From NCBI GenBank assembly GCA_002794785.1, contig NBBA01000001.1, forward strand, positions 2,356,001 through 2,420,000: a DNA stretch of 64,000 bases, in the 5' to 3' direction. The notes under the pieces were generated by a model. It saw nothing but the letters and a program-made list of their open reading frames with translations, was not told where the DNA came from and made no database searches. Positions 24,186-38,008 of the stretch are shown one piece after another. The number at the start of each line of letters is the position of its first letter. The first letter of the stretch is position 1. The position numbers and the translations under genes are program-made. This DNA comes from Coniferiporia sulphurascens. Lineage: Eukaryota > Basidiomycota > Agaricomycetes > Hymenochaetales > Hymenochaetaceae.

Positions 24186-25110
24186 CTTGCAGCGCTTAGT
24201 GGAGGGTGTCGGTGTGGACGTTCTGATGCTTCTCCCTATAAAGGAACGAGGGGAACTGCGGGGGAAAAGCAAGGTGGAAAAAAGAGGGGGAAAAGAGGGC
24301 AAGATTAGTACAAAGGGCGACGGCAGCAGACACGTTGTACGCACAAAAGCGGGTGACGATACTGCGAGCGTAGGAGGGGGAGGGGGAGAGGGTAAGGAAG
24401 AAACCGAAAAGGGGACCCGTATTAGTAGAGCGGCTTTCACTGCCCACCCTGGTTTTTTTTTTGATCTCCGCACGCGGCCTCCATCACGAAGGAACAAAGG
24501 TGGACGGAAAACCGTTTTTCTTTAGATTGCCTGCAAAGGCCACAGCCTCGGCCATTTCGTAAGTTTCGCAGTCTCGCAGTCTCACAGCTGGGCGCCGAGC
24601 AAAATTAAGCGGAAACGTGCAGGTCGCTCGCAGTCGTGCGTGGTTACGGCGTTTATTGATGCCCATTAATCGACCACGCCGGTCACCGCCGGTGGCTTGT
24701 TTTATTCTCAGTTTTGGAAGAAATCAAAAAAAGAAAACAGTAAAAATAATTTCAAGGGTCCTGCGTCACGTGACGCTAGGCGGAGATCTCGGCCGCCGTG
24801 CCGACTTTGCGCTCCGTTGCTCAATGTTCAGGGGCAAAGTCCTTTGCTGCCTTGCGCAATCTATTCTATTTTTCATCATGGCAGCTGCAATGTATTGTGC
24901 ACTTACAATCATACATAAACTACTGCCATCCGCCGACTTACTTTCACTACAGCTTCGTTCTCGCCTTTTGTTTATCCGATAGGTCAGTGCTCGCAACCGG
25001 CTCTTTGACACAACAAAGTGCTCACTCCGGCCTGCGTGCTACGTCGCTTAATAGCAATACATCCTGATACGCGAACTTGAGAGCCTGCTGGCACTCGCTA
25101 CCGCATTATC
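24186..25110. other. promoter region between the two DPBB paralogues
   Basis: 925-bp gap between head-to-head paralogue starts. A CCTTTATAGGG stretch (minus sense, near 24235-24246) lies about 50 bp before the smaller gene and could serve as a weak TATA element. Purine-rich tracts (24240-24420 on plus) and a T8 run near 24453 are present. Open frames here (e.g. 24088-24525 plus) overlap the smaller gene or lack protein character. No gene seen. Confidence 0.5.
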
Positions 25111-27293
25111 ATGAGGGGAGCATTCAATTTATTCCTTTTATTTGCGTTCGTCGCATACGCAACCGCGCTCTTCACCCCAAGCCATCTTGGCAAGGCCTCG
25201 AAACGGACCCACATTTCCTCTTCAAGACATCCATCCCCGGCCCCGCTGGAAAAGCGATGTGAAGGGAAGAACGGTCATCATCATGGCGGCCAATCCGGTT
25301 CATCAGACTCTGGCAGCGGCAGTTCGACACTCGCAAGCGGCTTTGGCACCGGCGCTTCTGGCTCTGGTGGCTTGGGCTCTGCCACGGACTCGCTTGGCTC
25401 TTCTCCAACTGATACATCTGGTTCTTTATCAAGTTTGACGGACGTCCGCAGTGCCAGTTCAACAAGCACAGCTCTCACTCCTGTACTAGATCCGACTGAG
25501 CCGTCAAATTCAAGCCCTGGAGGCTCAAAAATCTTGCTAGACACCTCTACTTTTACTGATCTGTCCAGCTCAAGCACTACTAACCCGACGGGATCCTCTG
25601 GTTCAATATCAGCTCCTATTAACTCTCCTCTCACAGTCTCATCTGGTTCAAACCCGACAGGTACAGCAGGCTCGACTGGATCATCCCCGTTGATCCCGTC
25701 CAGTGCAGAGCCATCGTCAATACCCATCTCTGGTTCTACGACGGTCGATTCATTTACGAACTTGCCAACGGACTCGGGTGACACGGGCTCACCGAATTCC
25801 ACGCCCTCATCAGGGTTTAGTCCTACAGACTCCCCGGATGCTACGCCAACGGGATCGACGCCGTCGCTCAACCCGCCTAATAACGGTGCAAATGGAACTC
25901 TCGCAAGCACAGGTAGCTTCCCAACTGATGGTTCGAGTAGAAGCCATAGCGGCTCGCGTACCGGTTCTTCTAATGGGTTTGGTGGATGGGGTTCATCTTC
26001 TGGATCACGCGGAGGCTCGTCCAACGGATCAGGATGGCGGAACACATCAAGTAGCTCGAACAGTTCGAATAGCAGCTCAGGTGGCTGGAGTTCGACGCCT
26101 GGCCATAATGGTGGTTCCTCAAGGGGTTCGGGTGGGTTCAACTCATCCGAAGTTCCGTGCGACGATGGTCGGAATTCATCGTCCGAGTCCGGGTATACCT
26201 CGTCCTTCAACAGCTCTAGCGGTAGCTACAATGGTAACTCCGGTGGCTGGAACTCGAAGCATGGTTCTAACGGCAGCTATGTTGGCTCCGGTTCTGGCAA
26301 TGTAACGAACGGTCACCCTGGTGCCGGTTCAGGGAGTTGGAATTCTACGGCTAGATCCGGTAACTTCTCAAACAGCATAGGTCCAGACAACGAGTCTGGC
26401 GGCTTTAATTCCACGAAAGGCGGCAAGTCCGGCGGTGGTGCTTTCACTAGTGGCATTTCGTTCGGATTCGGCGGTTTTACCTCGTCAGCCAGTTCTAGTG
26501 GCAGAAGCGAGGGTTCTACGACCCCGACTTTGTCGGCTGGTGGACCATTCCGGTCGAAAAGCCCTGAATCGGATGACTGCGATGACACGTCGGATGAGTC
26601 GAGCTTCGGCGCGACTCCGACAAAATCCAGTTTGGGGTTTTCTAAAACCGGCAGCTCAAGCGATACCACCTCGACTGGGACTGGCAACAGCTCTAGCTCC
26701 GCTTTCTGGTTTTCGGGCACAGGCTCGGCAGCAGATTCGGGATTCACTGGCACCAGCACCCGGTTATCTTCAGCAATTGGCCTACCGACTGGTGCCTCTA
26801 CCGACCGCCCTCGAAGTACTGGTTCTGAGACATCTACATCGTCTTGCTCTGAAAGCAGCCCTAGCACCAGCATCAATCAAACGAGCGGCTTTCACTCTAG
26901 AGCTAGCCAGGAGACCGGTGATGGAACTTACTACGACGTTGGCCTAGGCGCTTGTGGTATAACTAATGTAGCGACGGACATGATTGCCGCCGTTTCGCAC
27001 CAGGTGTTCGACAGCTACCCAGGTGCGACTGCCAATCCTAACAATAACCCCATATGCGGGAAGAAAGTTACAGCGACATGTGAGTTTGCCTTTGTTGCGT
27101 TTCCAAGAGCCCCTCGCTGATGATAGTCGCAGATACCTCTGGAGGTGCGGCAAAGACTGTCACAGTTGCGATCACTGATCGCTGTGGTGGATGTAACGGA
27201 CCGACCGATCTAGACTTTTCTAGAGGCGCGTTCGATAAGCTTGCGGACGAGGCGCTGGGTCGCATTCCCATTGTGTGGGAGTGGGCGTCATAG
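25111..27293 (+). CDS. secreted DPBB (RlpA/barwin-like) protein with giant Ser/Gly linker
   Basis: Predicted 709-residue secreted protein from two exons (25111-27079 and 27133-27293). It begins with a signal peptide (MRGAFNLFLLFAFVAYATAL), then a Kex2-type LEKR site at about residue 50 and a short His-rich patch. The next 500 or so residues are a Ser/Gly/Thr/Asn-rich linker with many N-glycosylation sequons (NSS, NGS, NST, NFS). The C-terminal 110 residues are a double-psi barrel: TYYDVGLGACGITNVATD, NPNNNPICGKK, AITDRCGGCNGPTDLDFS and GRIPIVWEW. The barrel matches the smaller paralogue at 23081 almost motif for motif. Likely a cell-wall-associated surface protein; no catalytic role can be assigned. 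Long minus-strand frames inside it are shadows of Ser codons. Confidence 0.88.
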
Positions 27294-27481
27294 ACTATCG
27301 TGTCGAACAAGAACAAGAAAATGCGGATGCGGTTACAATTATTAGAGGTAATCTACAAGATAGTGTTCATTTAAATCGTGTACATTGTAACCCGCATAGA
27401 TGCGCGGATTGGCAGTATAAATATAATATGTATCTCAAAAAATCTCAGAAATGGCGCAGCATTGGATTGTTGCTTCCGAGC

Positions 27482-30072
27482 TCAGCTCTTTTTCGCCGCT
27501 TCACCATCATCTTTATCCTCAACGCGATAAAAGTCTTCGCCAGCAATGAAAGGGACGCCATGGCTAACAGTCACAATTGCAATGAGCTTGGAAATGGCTG
27601 TAAGAAGAAAACTCACCATTGGAAAACATGACCACGCATGCCCTGAAACGACATCAACTTCTCCTTTTGCTTTTTAAAAACTTTGGCTTGGCTCAGGTGT
27701 GATCCCGCTTTGCCCTCTTCGAAAACTGGCTTTCGCGGCTCTTCATTATAGAGACAGTGACGGCACCCATAGATATTAAGGCCTTGCTTTCGGGGTGCAC
27801 TCTTCGCCAACGACATAAGTTCATCGCATAATTCCCACTGGACATCGCGAAGTTTCATCTCCTGCAATCGCGCGGCCGAGACGATTTCCACTTGCATGTC
27901 TTCGTGGCGATGAGAATGTCGTTGCTGGTCCAAAATCATACTGAATATCAGTGTATGCGGGGGACGATGCACTTACCATGGCCTCAAAATTCATTACAAT
28001 CATACCGTCGCAGGATGTACACCGTATTCTATTTCCTGTCAAGTTAAGACAGTCGATCAGAGAGGATCGATCTTCTTCGGAAATCTTCAATATCGTGAAC
28101 AGATCTCGAGTGACTTTGATTGCCTGTAAACTGTTACTGTAGCTGTATAAGAAACAAGAATGCTGCCGACTTACCTTATGGTCAAGCACAAATTGCACGG
28201 CTGACCAACTTCCCTTGCTTTTCCGCTTTGTTGTCGAGTGCGCGCAATTGTGTGCGCAAGCTGTTCTGAAATCCAAGGGAGATAGCTGCTTCTTGTTAGG
28301 TGGCTGATGCATGCATTTGGAACAGAGGAAGCGTGATGTGAGTCTATCGACCGGATGAAGCTTCTTCTCACTTGTCGAACGATATTTTTTGACCCCAAGA
28401 ATTGCGGAAAAATCGTTCTTAGCTTTATCTCTCCAGGAAGACAAGTTATCATCAAGCAAGCTTCTTAACGCCGGGTCCTTGAGCTTTTTGGCCATATCGT
28501 CAGGGTCCATTCCATGTTTGTTCTGCAGTGATTTTATGACGGGCAGTTCGCGGAAGACGTCGAGCGTTGGAACAACAACTGGGTTTTTGCTAGAGCTTGT
28601 TGACCTTAAACGATGATACTCTTGCACCACCAGTTCACGCCTATTTGCGTATGCTTGTTCTTCCGTAGATCGAGTCCTCTTCTCTATCATTTTGGCGATT
28701 TCTGCCTCCAATTTCGGCCTGATAAGCTCGAAATCTGGAAATCGAAAATATCAGTTAATGTTTTTTTCTTAGCTATCTTAGTAAACGTAAACTCACCAAG
28801 TTCCGTCACGCGTTCAAGTACCCGTTTTTTATTCCTCAAAAGAGCCGAACAAGATGGCCTGTCCTTCAAGTCCTGAACTTCCCAGCCCTCTTTACGTGCA
28901 AAGGCACGAGTCCTGATAACTCATAGATATCAACGTTGGAGAAAGTTCAATTCGACCACCCGGGCTTACCGGGCACCATTCCACTGGTATACCGACTCAG
29001 CGTACTTCATCCGCTCGTCCCTCCATATGATCAGTTTTCTCGAGAGCTAAGTACGAAAATCAAGGGGAATCAGAAACGCAATCAGCCAAGCAGAGGCAGC
29101 CTACCTCTATCGTTTTCTTTTTTCTAATCTCGTCCGCTTGGTGAATCTGTAGGATATTAAACATGGTTGCACAAACGTCCTGGAGCGAACGGTAATTACC
29201 GCGGAGTATAACAGCTGACCATCCTTCCTGTCGACTACTTGTGCATATTCATCAACCGCATGTAGGAACTGTGCTTTACGGTAATATGGCTCGACTTCAT
29301 CTCAGTTAGCACATATGTACATCGGAGTAGTGTCTGAAAAGCCTACACGGGTAAGAATGTAGTTCCCCTTCAAAAAGAGGTCAGACTTTCAGGCGACTGA
29401 CGTGATAATAACACTCACAGGGTCCTTCCGAGGACGGAAACCACTGACTAACAGCAATATGCGCACTCCCCGCATCAGGATAAAAAGCCTTCTCTCTGGA
29501 TAGGAAAGATCGTATGAACATAAAACAACGCATGGAGATGCTACAAAAACCCCACAGTTTCCAATTTTTGTAGCATTTCTCCTGAAAATATCAGTCAGTA
29601 AATACACAGAAGTTCATAAGGGATGGTGTATACATTATGGCATATTCGAAGACGCAGGGAGAACGACTTGTAGAACTCGTCGCTATGTTCACCGCATTGC
29701 TGTGGAGGACTTGTAAGGAGGTGAATAAAGGTTAAGTATGACCGGACATACCTCGCATGGACCACCGTCAAAAATATAGGCGGCATAAGCAGGCTCGGTG
29801 AAGTTCGGAGTCGGGTCCGGAATAGGCGCCGGGCGGCACGACATCCTCACACTCCTCCAGATGAATGCCGCGTGCGGATTTTTGACAAGAGTGTCGCAAA
29901 AGTAACGGCTGCAACGCGCCAGAGATAGTACATCCTTTGGCGATGTGCGCGTAAGGATTTCGGCCAGGAGCTCCAGTGGCAAAGTCGGAAGTATCATGCG
30001 CTGCGGCTCTCGCCTTGGCTCGGCACCGTCCTCAGGCAAGGTAGCCCCTGATTTCTTTTTTTTGTTGGTCAT
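27482..30072 (-). CDS. F-box protein with Cys-rich motifs
   Basis: F-box proteins link substrates to SCF ubiquitin ligases. The first exon (start 30072) has a basic head (MTNKKKKSG) and the F-box LPLELLAEILTRTSPKDVLS...FIWRSVR. A CxxC pair (PCEQC across the first intron) and a later ICHN...KCYKNW suggest a zinc-binding knuckle. A charged helical middle (about 28480-28700), CSKCMHQPP with TACAHNCAH, RIRCTSCDG and GCRHC follow, i.e. several more CxxC pairs. The last exon reads HGVPFIAGEDFYRVEDKD and stops at 27482-27484. About nine introns; internal joins near 28880-29600 are uncertain. The architecture is common in mushroom genomes but has no assigned substrate. Confidence 0.75.
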
Positions 30073-30290
30073 GGCGGCAGTTGATATCAGAAAGCCAAGT
30101 GCCCCGTCCGGTACTCCAGAGTCTTCGTCTGTTCCTTGCTTAAGGACTACGGAAGTTCTGACAAGAGCGGCGTCCGTTAGGTGCCAGTATTTATTTATTA
30201 TATGGTGGATTGTACGTAATCGTTACATTACGTCAGGAAGTGCATAGAGTCAACGAACAATTGGACGGGGATGGTTAGAATCTGCCCAGC

Positions 30291-31389
30291 ATGCCTAAAG
30301 CTATCATATCCCCCTCCGTTCTCGCCTCCGACTTCGGTCAACTAAGCGCAGAATGCAAGCGCATGATGGACGGCGGTGCGGAATGGCTTCACATGGGTGC
30401 GTCCCCATGCACCGTCCAAATAGCGGTCAGATGCCTCACAACAGCGTACTCCAGACGTTATGGACGGGTATCTTGCCTCGTCCGGTATCTATGTTTCGTC
30501 TGAGGAACTCACAGAAATATGTTAAACCAGCCATTTCGTCCCTAACATTACGATGGGTGCGCGCCGCTATTTATTCGATAATCCAGTGTGGTTCTAACCG
30601 TTGCGCCGATCAGGTGCCCCGGTACTTGCGTGTGTTCATAAGGGTGTCCCTGGCATATTCATGGATTGTCATATGATGGTCTCTGAGCCAGAGAAGGTGG
30701 GGATAAGCATGAAATATTATACCTCCCCAACTGACTGCTTGTAGTGGGTCGATGACATCGCGAACGCGGGCGGTTCGCTGTACTGTTTCCACATCGAAGC
30801 GACCTGTGCGTATAGACATGGGCGCATACATCCCTGTACGAAAATTCACGCTGCATATACTGTAATCCAGCCGCGCCTCTCCCGCTCATTCAGAAGATCC
30901 ACGATAAGGGAATGAAAGCTGGCGTCGCTATCTCGCCCGACACCCCGTCTTCTGCCGTTACTGACGAAGTTGGCGGTGCGGCCGACATGATTCTTGTGAT
31001 GACGGTCTACCCCGGTAAATGCACTTTGCCTCGTGTCCAAAACATATTTTAAACCGGCTGTCTACAGGGAGGGGGGGCCAGAAATTCATTGAGCGTTGCG
31101 TACCCAAAGTCTCTGAGCTGCGCGCCCGATTCCCGGAAAAGGACATTGAAGTCGACGGCGGCGTGGGCCCGGCCACTGTGGGGAAATGTGCGGACGCAGG
31201 TGCATATGTCCCTATTTTCTCTCGACCCTGGGATGTTTCTCAAGCCCGTGCGCATTTTCACACCCAGGTAGCAATGTCATTGTCGCGGGAACTGCCATCT
31301 TCGGTGCCGACGACCCCAACGGTGTTATTGCAACTCTTAAGACAACGATTAACGCCGCCCAGGACAGGCTTGCTCGAGGTCGGGCGTGA
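30291..31389 (+). CDS. RPE1: ribulose-phosphate 3-epimerase
   Basis: Interconverts ribulose-5-phosphate and xylulose-5-phosphate in the pentose phosphate pathway. Several short exons join to [96 protein letters not shown] and [12 protein letters not shown]. The metal and catalytic residues of the family are present: Ser in ISPS, His in LHMD, Asp in DVMDG, His in DCHMM, Asp in EVDGG. One oddity is the loop usually written PGFGGQ: here the join at 31018/31068 gives PGRGGQ next to a run of seven G. Stop TGA at 31387-31389. The start lies 218 bp from the divergent F-box gene. Confidence 0.93.
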
Positions 31390-31901
31390 ACAGTAGACCT
31401 TGTCGTGTGCGTAATGTAGATTCGCGGATTTAAATAAACAAGGAACCGTCCCACCTCGTCCGGGTTCAATCGGTAAGGTATAAGTGGGGGGCGTAGGTAC
31501 AAACTACATCTAGAGTAACTAATTGTTGTGATTAAAACATGTCGGCTGTCCTCGGTGCGCAGCAGGCTGGGCAATTGTAGAGGCTCATAGAAGCGAAATT
31601 GTGAACAAAAAAAACTCGGAGGGAAAAATATCCAACGAAGTTCCGCAGCGCACTTGACGAGAAACAAGGACATGATAATGATATAAAGATGTAAGCTAAG
31701 CCAATCCTTGGAAGTTGATGATCCGCATGGAAGTTTTATAGACACCAGGGCGTGAACGGAATGTGCGCTGCAGACGCCATTCCCGAAACAACGACCTCCG
31801 GGACACGCTGTCAATAAATCACTTTCGTCGGCCCATCTTTAGTGACCAGGTGCGTACGGAAATGAAAGAAGCAATAGAAAAAAAAGTAGAGTAGTCAATG
31901 T
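31390..31901. other. convergent 3' intergenic region
   Basis: 512-bp gap between the epimerase and glycosyltransferase gene ends. A minus frame across 31212-31814 overlaps the epimerase and has no protein character. No gene seen. Confidence 0.5.
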
Positions 31902-34452
31902 CTACCATTGTAGCCACTCTCCATACATGTTAGGTCGCTCGCCACGAACGTAGCTTTCGAACGTGCGCTTGAGCACAGTAGCCCAGTCCAAATCCCGCTT
32001 GTCATCTGAGACTTTGTCCCCAGATTCCTCGTCATCGCTTGCGCTTGCAACCGACGTTGTTTTCAGTTGCTCACGAGCCAGTTCTTCGCCCTTGATGAAG
32101 CGAGGTCCAAGTTCTGGCCAGTTTCGACTTGGGTCAAACGGCTTCCACCTTTTATTTCATAAGCGTAAGAGCAGACGTGCACAGAAAATATATTTACTAA
32201 CCAGAAATTGTGGAAATGGTATGAATATGCGCCCCGGAAGAAGCCTTCAATGCCCAAAGCTTGAGGGGCAGCACTATTCTGCGCAGGTGTTTCAAAGAAA
32301 TCTTCAAAGCTACCCAGATAACGTCATTTAATAATCAGTTACCAGCAACGGATGGACACTCACGCAGTGAAGTACGGCTGAGGCGGTCTATCCCTCTGGA
32401 AGTATTCCGTATTTAGCCATGCCGAATCAAAGAGTGCATCCGGCAGGCGCAACAGCAGGCCTTCCATGAACGAGTCCTTTGTATACTTCGATACAGTCAT
32501 AGGGTGGAAATCAAGCAGATTCTTCAGTGCTGTCCTAAACAAGAAGGTCCCAAGGGCAGAACCTTTGTTCAGATGTAAGACCGCAGTGTTATATGTCTCC
32601 AGACGGGACCAGCGGTACGCGAAAGCGCCCTTCCAACCCCAAAGCTCCTCCCAGTCACGAAGAAGGATTGTGTCTGCATCCAAATAAATACCACCGAAAC
32701 GGTGACATAGGACGAAGCGTGCCATATCGGAAAGGATGACAGATAAACGATCATAGGATGATGAAGACGACGAACCGAGCCTGTTCAGCATATCGTCATT
32801 GTCCGCCTTGACAGGGGTGGACGGGGAGGGGGGAGCAGTCAAATCGTCGCCTGCTTCGTTAGCAGCTGTTTCAGGCTGCTCTTCCTCTGTCGTGGTTGTC
32901 GTCATTTTTTTCTGTGGCACCTGGATAATGTGTCCACCAGAGTTGAAAAGAGTCTCCTGTAAAGCGCGCCATTCCTCCTTCAGCTCTGGGATACCGTCAA
33001 GCTGCTCAGTAGTGTTCCACATTTTAAACTGAATCACATCTTTGAAACGCGGGTGTAGGAAAGGTGATGCCCACGGATTCGACTTCAGTTGATCGAACAT
33101 CTCGCGGCGCGCGCTAGTGTTCGGGACCGCCGCAGCAGGACCGGGATTAATCCACATCCAAAATTGCGGCCTGCAGACCTTCGCCTCCTGATGCCCAGCC
33201 GACTCGTGCAGACCCAGATTTTGAGTAAACAAATATGAAAGCAACGCAAGATACGGCTTGTCTGTAAATGGCCCCGTCCAGAACATGTGGTAGATGCGCG
33301 GGTGATCAGGATCACAAGTATCGGGAAGGACTTCGGACCTATGATACTCTATTGGATCTGGCAGTTCAACAGTAGGCTCCCATTCGACGCCGTGCTTTCT
33401 TGTCAGCCCAGCATTCGGATTTTCTTCGCCAACCTTGTCGTGCGGAAGCGCTTCCGCAGCCCAAGGGTTATAGGTCGGTTCTTCGTCCCTCTCGTTAATA
33501 GTAAAATTTTGAAGCTCCCCTTGCTCAAGATAAATATACTTCCACTCGTCCATGCTCCCACGCCTCACGCGGTTTCCATTATCCAATCCACCACCCAGTC
33601 GGAGAACTTCTAGACAATCACGAACATACTACCTTGCAGCGTGAATAATTGGTTTTTCCAACGCCATTTTTTAAAAGAAAAACACGCACCTTATTATTAG
33701 AAAAATCGCAGTGTTCCATTATCACGTCCAAATCTGCCACACTTCCGGGAATAGGTCGCGGTGGGTAGGCAGTATTAGGGGGCTTGGCTTGAATATCCAA
33801 GTATACGCGCTTCGAGCCAATGCCACGGGTAGTAGTCATCGTCGACTTCGGCGGAGGTCTAAAGCGCGAAGGTAGGGTCGGCCTCTTAAGCGGAGGGAGA
33901 GCAGGGTTTAATGGCTCGGACATCAACCCGATTTGTTCAGGAACTGGATAAGACAAACGAATAGACGACCTAGAATGAGAAAGGGTGTGCATTCGCTGCA
34001 CGAAGGAGATAGAACCCACTCTTTCTGCTACTCGGGTAGTGCCCGCTCGCAATCTCCCACTCCCATATCTTGCGAAGGTCATCACGTTGGAAGACAAGAG
34101 TTGTATCGCTCTGGAACGGCGTTGGCCACTGCTTTTCCTCCGTGCCGAAGCGTTTTGCGAACGCAAATACTGTCCATAGTACAGTGAGTGTACCGAAGAA
34201 TAAAATGAAGAAACCGCGTCTGCGCCCGAAACGCGCGATAGTCGAGTGATACAGCCTGGGAGGTATAGGGACGGGAGCCCTGAGCTGGCGTCCAGGCACG
34301 CCGGGTATGGGGACGTATAACGTCGTGAAAAAGCCAGACTGCAGTTTGCCGTTGATAAAGGATTTTTCGTGAACGGCGCTTGAGTAGGAGGGTAACGGGG
34401 AGTTGCGCCCCTTGCCCGACCGTGATGCACCCGGGTGTAGGAGGGAGGACAT
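31902..34452 (-). CDS. type II membrane glycosyltransferase with DXD motif (GT32-like)
   Basis: Probably a Golgi glycosyltransferase. The start at 34452 (MSSLLHPGASRSG) gives a cytosolic tail of about 75 residues, then one membrane anchor (GFFILFFGTLTVLWTVFAFA) and a lumenal domain. That domain contains PRIYHMFWTGPFTDKPYL, a helical middle and the nucleotide-sugar site ARFVLCHRFGGIYLDADTIL, where DAD is the DXD motif. The last exons read SFEDFFETPAQNS and GIEGFFRGAYSYHFHNFW and end at WLQW, stop 31902-31904. A Thr/Glu/Ser-rich insert of about 50 residues (near 32760-32910) sits just before the DXD region. The frame is open to 34740, but the TATA box at 34740-34749 favours the internal start. 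Sugar and acceptor are unknown. Confidence 0.8.
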
Positions 34453-34877
34453 GCCCGCTAAACTATCCGTGCAGTGCCCACCGGGATCGGACGCAGACGC
34501 GACTTGCGACGCCGGCGCTGTGTGGGGAAGGAAAAAGAGAGAGGGTAGGAAAGAAAGCGAGCCGTCTGCGGGGGACGATAGTGAGGTAGGAACGGCAACA
34601 ATCAATGTTGCTGGCGGTGCAGATGGGAGACGACGCCGAGGGCTGGCACTGGCAGCGAGCAAAGGAGAGCAAGCCCCCGCCCGGGAGAGTCTGGACCTCA
34701 AATATCGTGAGAATATTCGGCTGACGCCACGTCTACCCATTTATAAATACTTTTTTACGTTACTTATTTCCCCGCGTCCGGTGTGCGATGTGAAGAAGAT
34801 CAACTCAAATAAATCTATTTAGCGAAAGTACATTTCTTTTTTGTGTTTACTTCGTCGAAAGCTATGTAGCAAAAAGT
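34453..34877. other. glycosyltransferase leader/promoter and pyruvate kinase 3' region
   Basis: 425-bp gap. A minus-sense TATA element lies at 34740-34749, implying a leader of about 260 nt for the glycosyltransferase mRNA. The left part is purine-rich on plus. No gene seen. Confidence 0.5.
34740..34749 (-). promoter_or_regulatory. TATA box of the glycosyltransferase gene
   Basis: Minus-strand TATTTATAAA, about 290 bp before the chosen ATG at 34452. If transcription begins some 30 nt downstream, the upstream in-frame ATG at 34740 is excluded from the mRNA. Confidence 0.45.
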
Positions 34878-37206
<2,329 letters not shown>

Positions 37207-37209
37207 GTT

Positions 37210-37461
37210 CTGCTGGATGAGTTGAGAGTAAGTTGTGGGATGGGGACGGTGAATCGATGGCTTGGGTGGACTAATGTATGGAAGGAGAGATGGATGTATG
37301 CGGGAGAGTGGGGCTAGAGTGGATGGGTGATCCGACGTACGCCGCGCGCATACGGGGGCGCGGATGTGGCCAGGCAAAGAAGCAGCATCCTCCGCGCGGA
37401 CATATGGACAAACGGGACGGGCGCGCGGAAGAAAAGGAAGAGAAAATACAAATTTACTCAC
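37210..37461 (-). other. probable 5'-leader intron of pyruvate kinase
   Basis: Minus-strand GTGAGTAAA at 37461 downward and a CCAGCAG acceptor ending at 37210, three bases before the ATG. Together with the TATA element at 37529-37536 this predicts a short non-coding first exon and a 252-nt leader intron, far longer than the coding introns here. Inferred from splice consensus only. Confidence 0.5.
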
Positions 37462-37528
37462 GACTTGGGGGGAGGAGGAGAAATTGGTTGTTGGCGTAAC
37501 GGAGAGGGCGAGACTGAGCGGATGTCGG

Positions 37529-37536
37529 ATATATAT
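37529..37536 (-). promoter_or_regulatory. TATA box of pyruvate kinase
   Basis: ATATATAT, palindromic, about 70 bp upstream of the proposed leader-intron donor at 37461. Its spacing fits a start of transcription near 37500. Confidence 0.45.
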
Positions 37537-38008
37537 GCAGAATTAAATACTTGTTGTCGATCAGCCCTCTGCCCTTTTCGTAAAATACTATGCTCGGACA
37601 AGATTCGGGCCTTAGAGAAAACGATCCCATCAGCGGCCAACCGCTGGCGCAAACGTTGCTCGCACTCGCTATCACACAGATGCGCATGGAAGGCGGAGCA
37701 TCTAGGGCAAAGATACACAGTTATAATAGTACACGTATAACAATCGCTACTAAACGCAGAAAAAACGAAAGAAAGAAGAAAAAAATGCAGGGAAACCGTG
37801 CAGAGCGTCAACTCAGCAGCAAACGTAAAAATTTGCAATAACAGCAAGATCCTATTGAAAACACTAACATTTAGCGAGCCAGAAAATATCACCATCCGAA
37901 GAACAGACACAGTGCGGGCCTAAAGGCATAACCACCTCCAGTATATTAGTACGGAGGATCGAGGGGATGAGAGAAACAGAAGCAACATGGACCAGGTGGG
38001 CAGATCTT

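Larger units (their letters stand above)
37207..38008. other. pyruvate kinase upstream region and CSL 3' region
   Basis: 802-bp gap. It contains the pyruvate kinase leader and promoter at the left and the downstream flank of the CSL gene at the right. Small overlapping frames on both strands (37278-37910) are not protein-like. No gene seen. Confidence 0.5.

Noticed and set aside
25281..26210. 309-codon minus-strand open frame
   Set aside because: Antisense to the Ser/Gly-rich linker of the DPBB protein; composition (Pro, Glu, Leu) is the expected mirror of Ser/Gly codons.
26313..26876. 187-codon minus-strand open frame
   Set aside because: Same mirror effect of the DPBB linker; no start context or motif.
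34453..34740. N-terminal extension of the glycosyltransferase to ATG 34740
   Set aside because: The likely TATA box covers that ATG and the extension is low-complexity Ser/Pro/Ala sequence.
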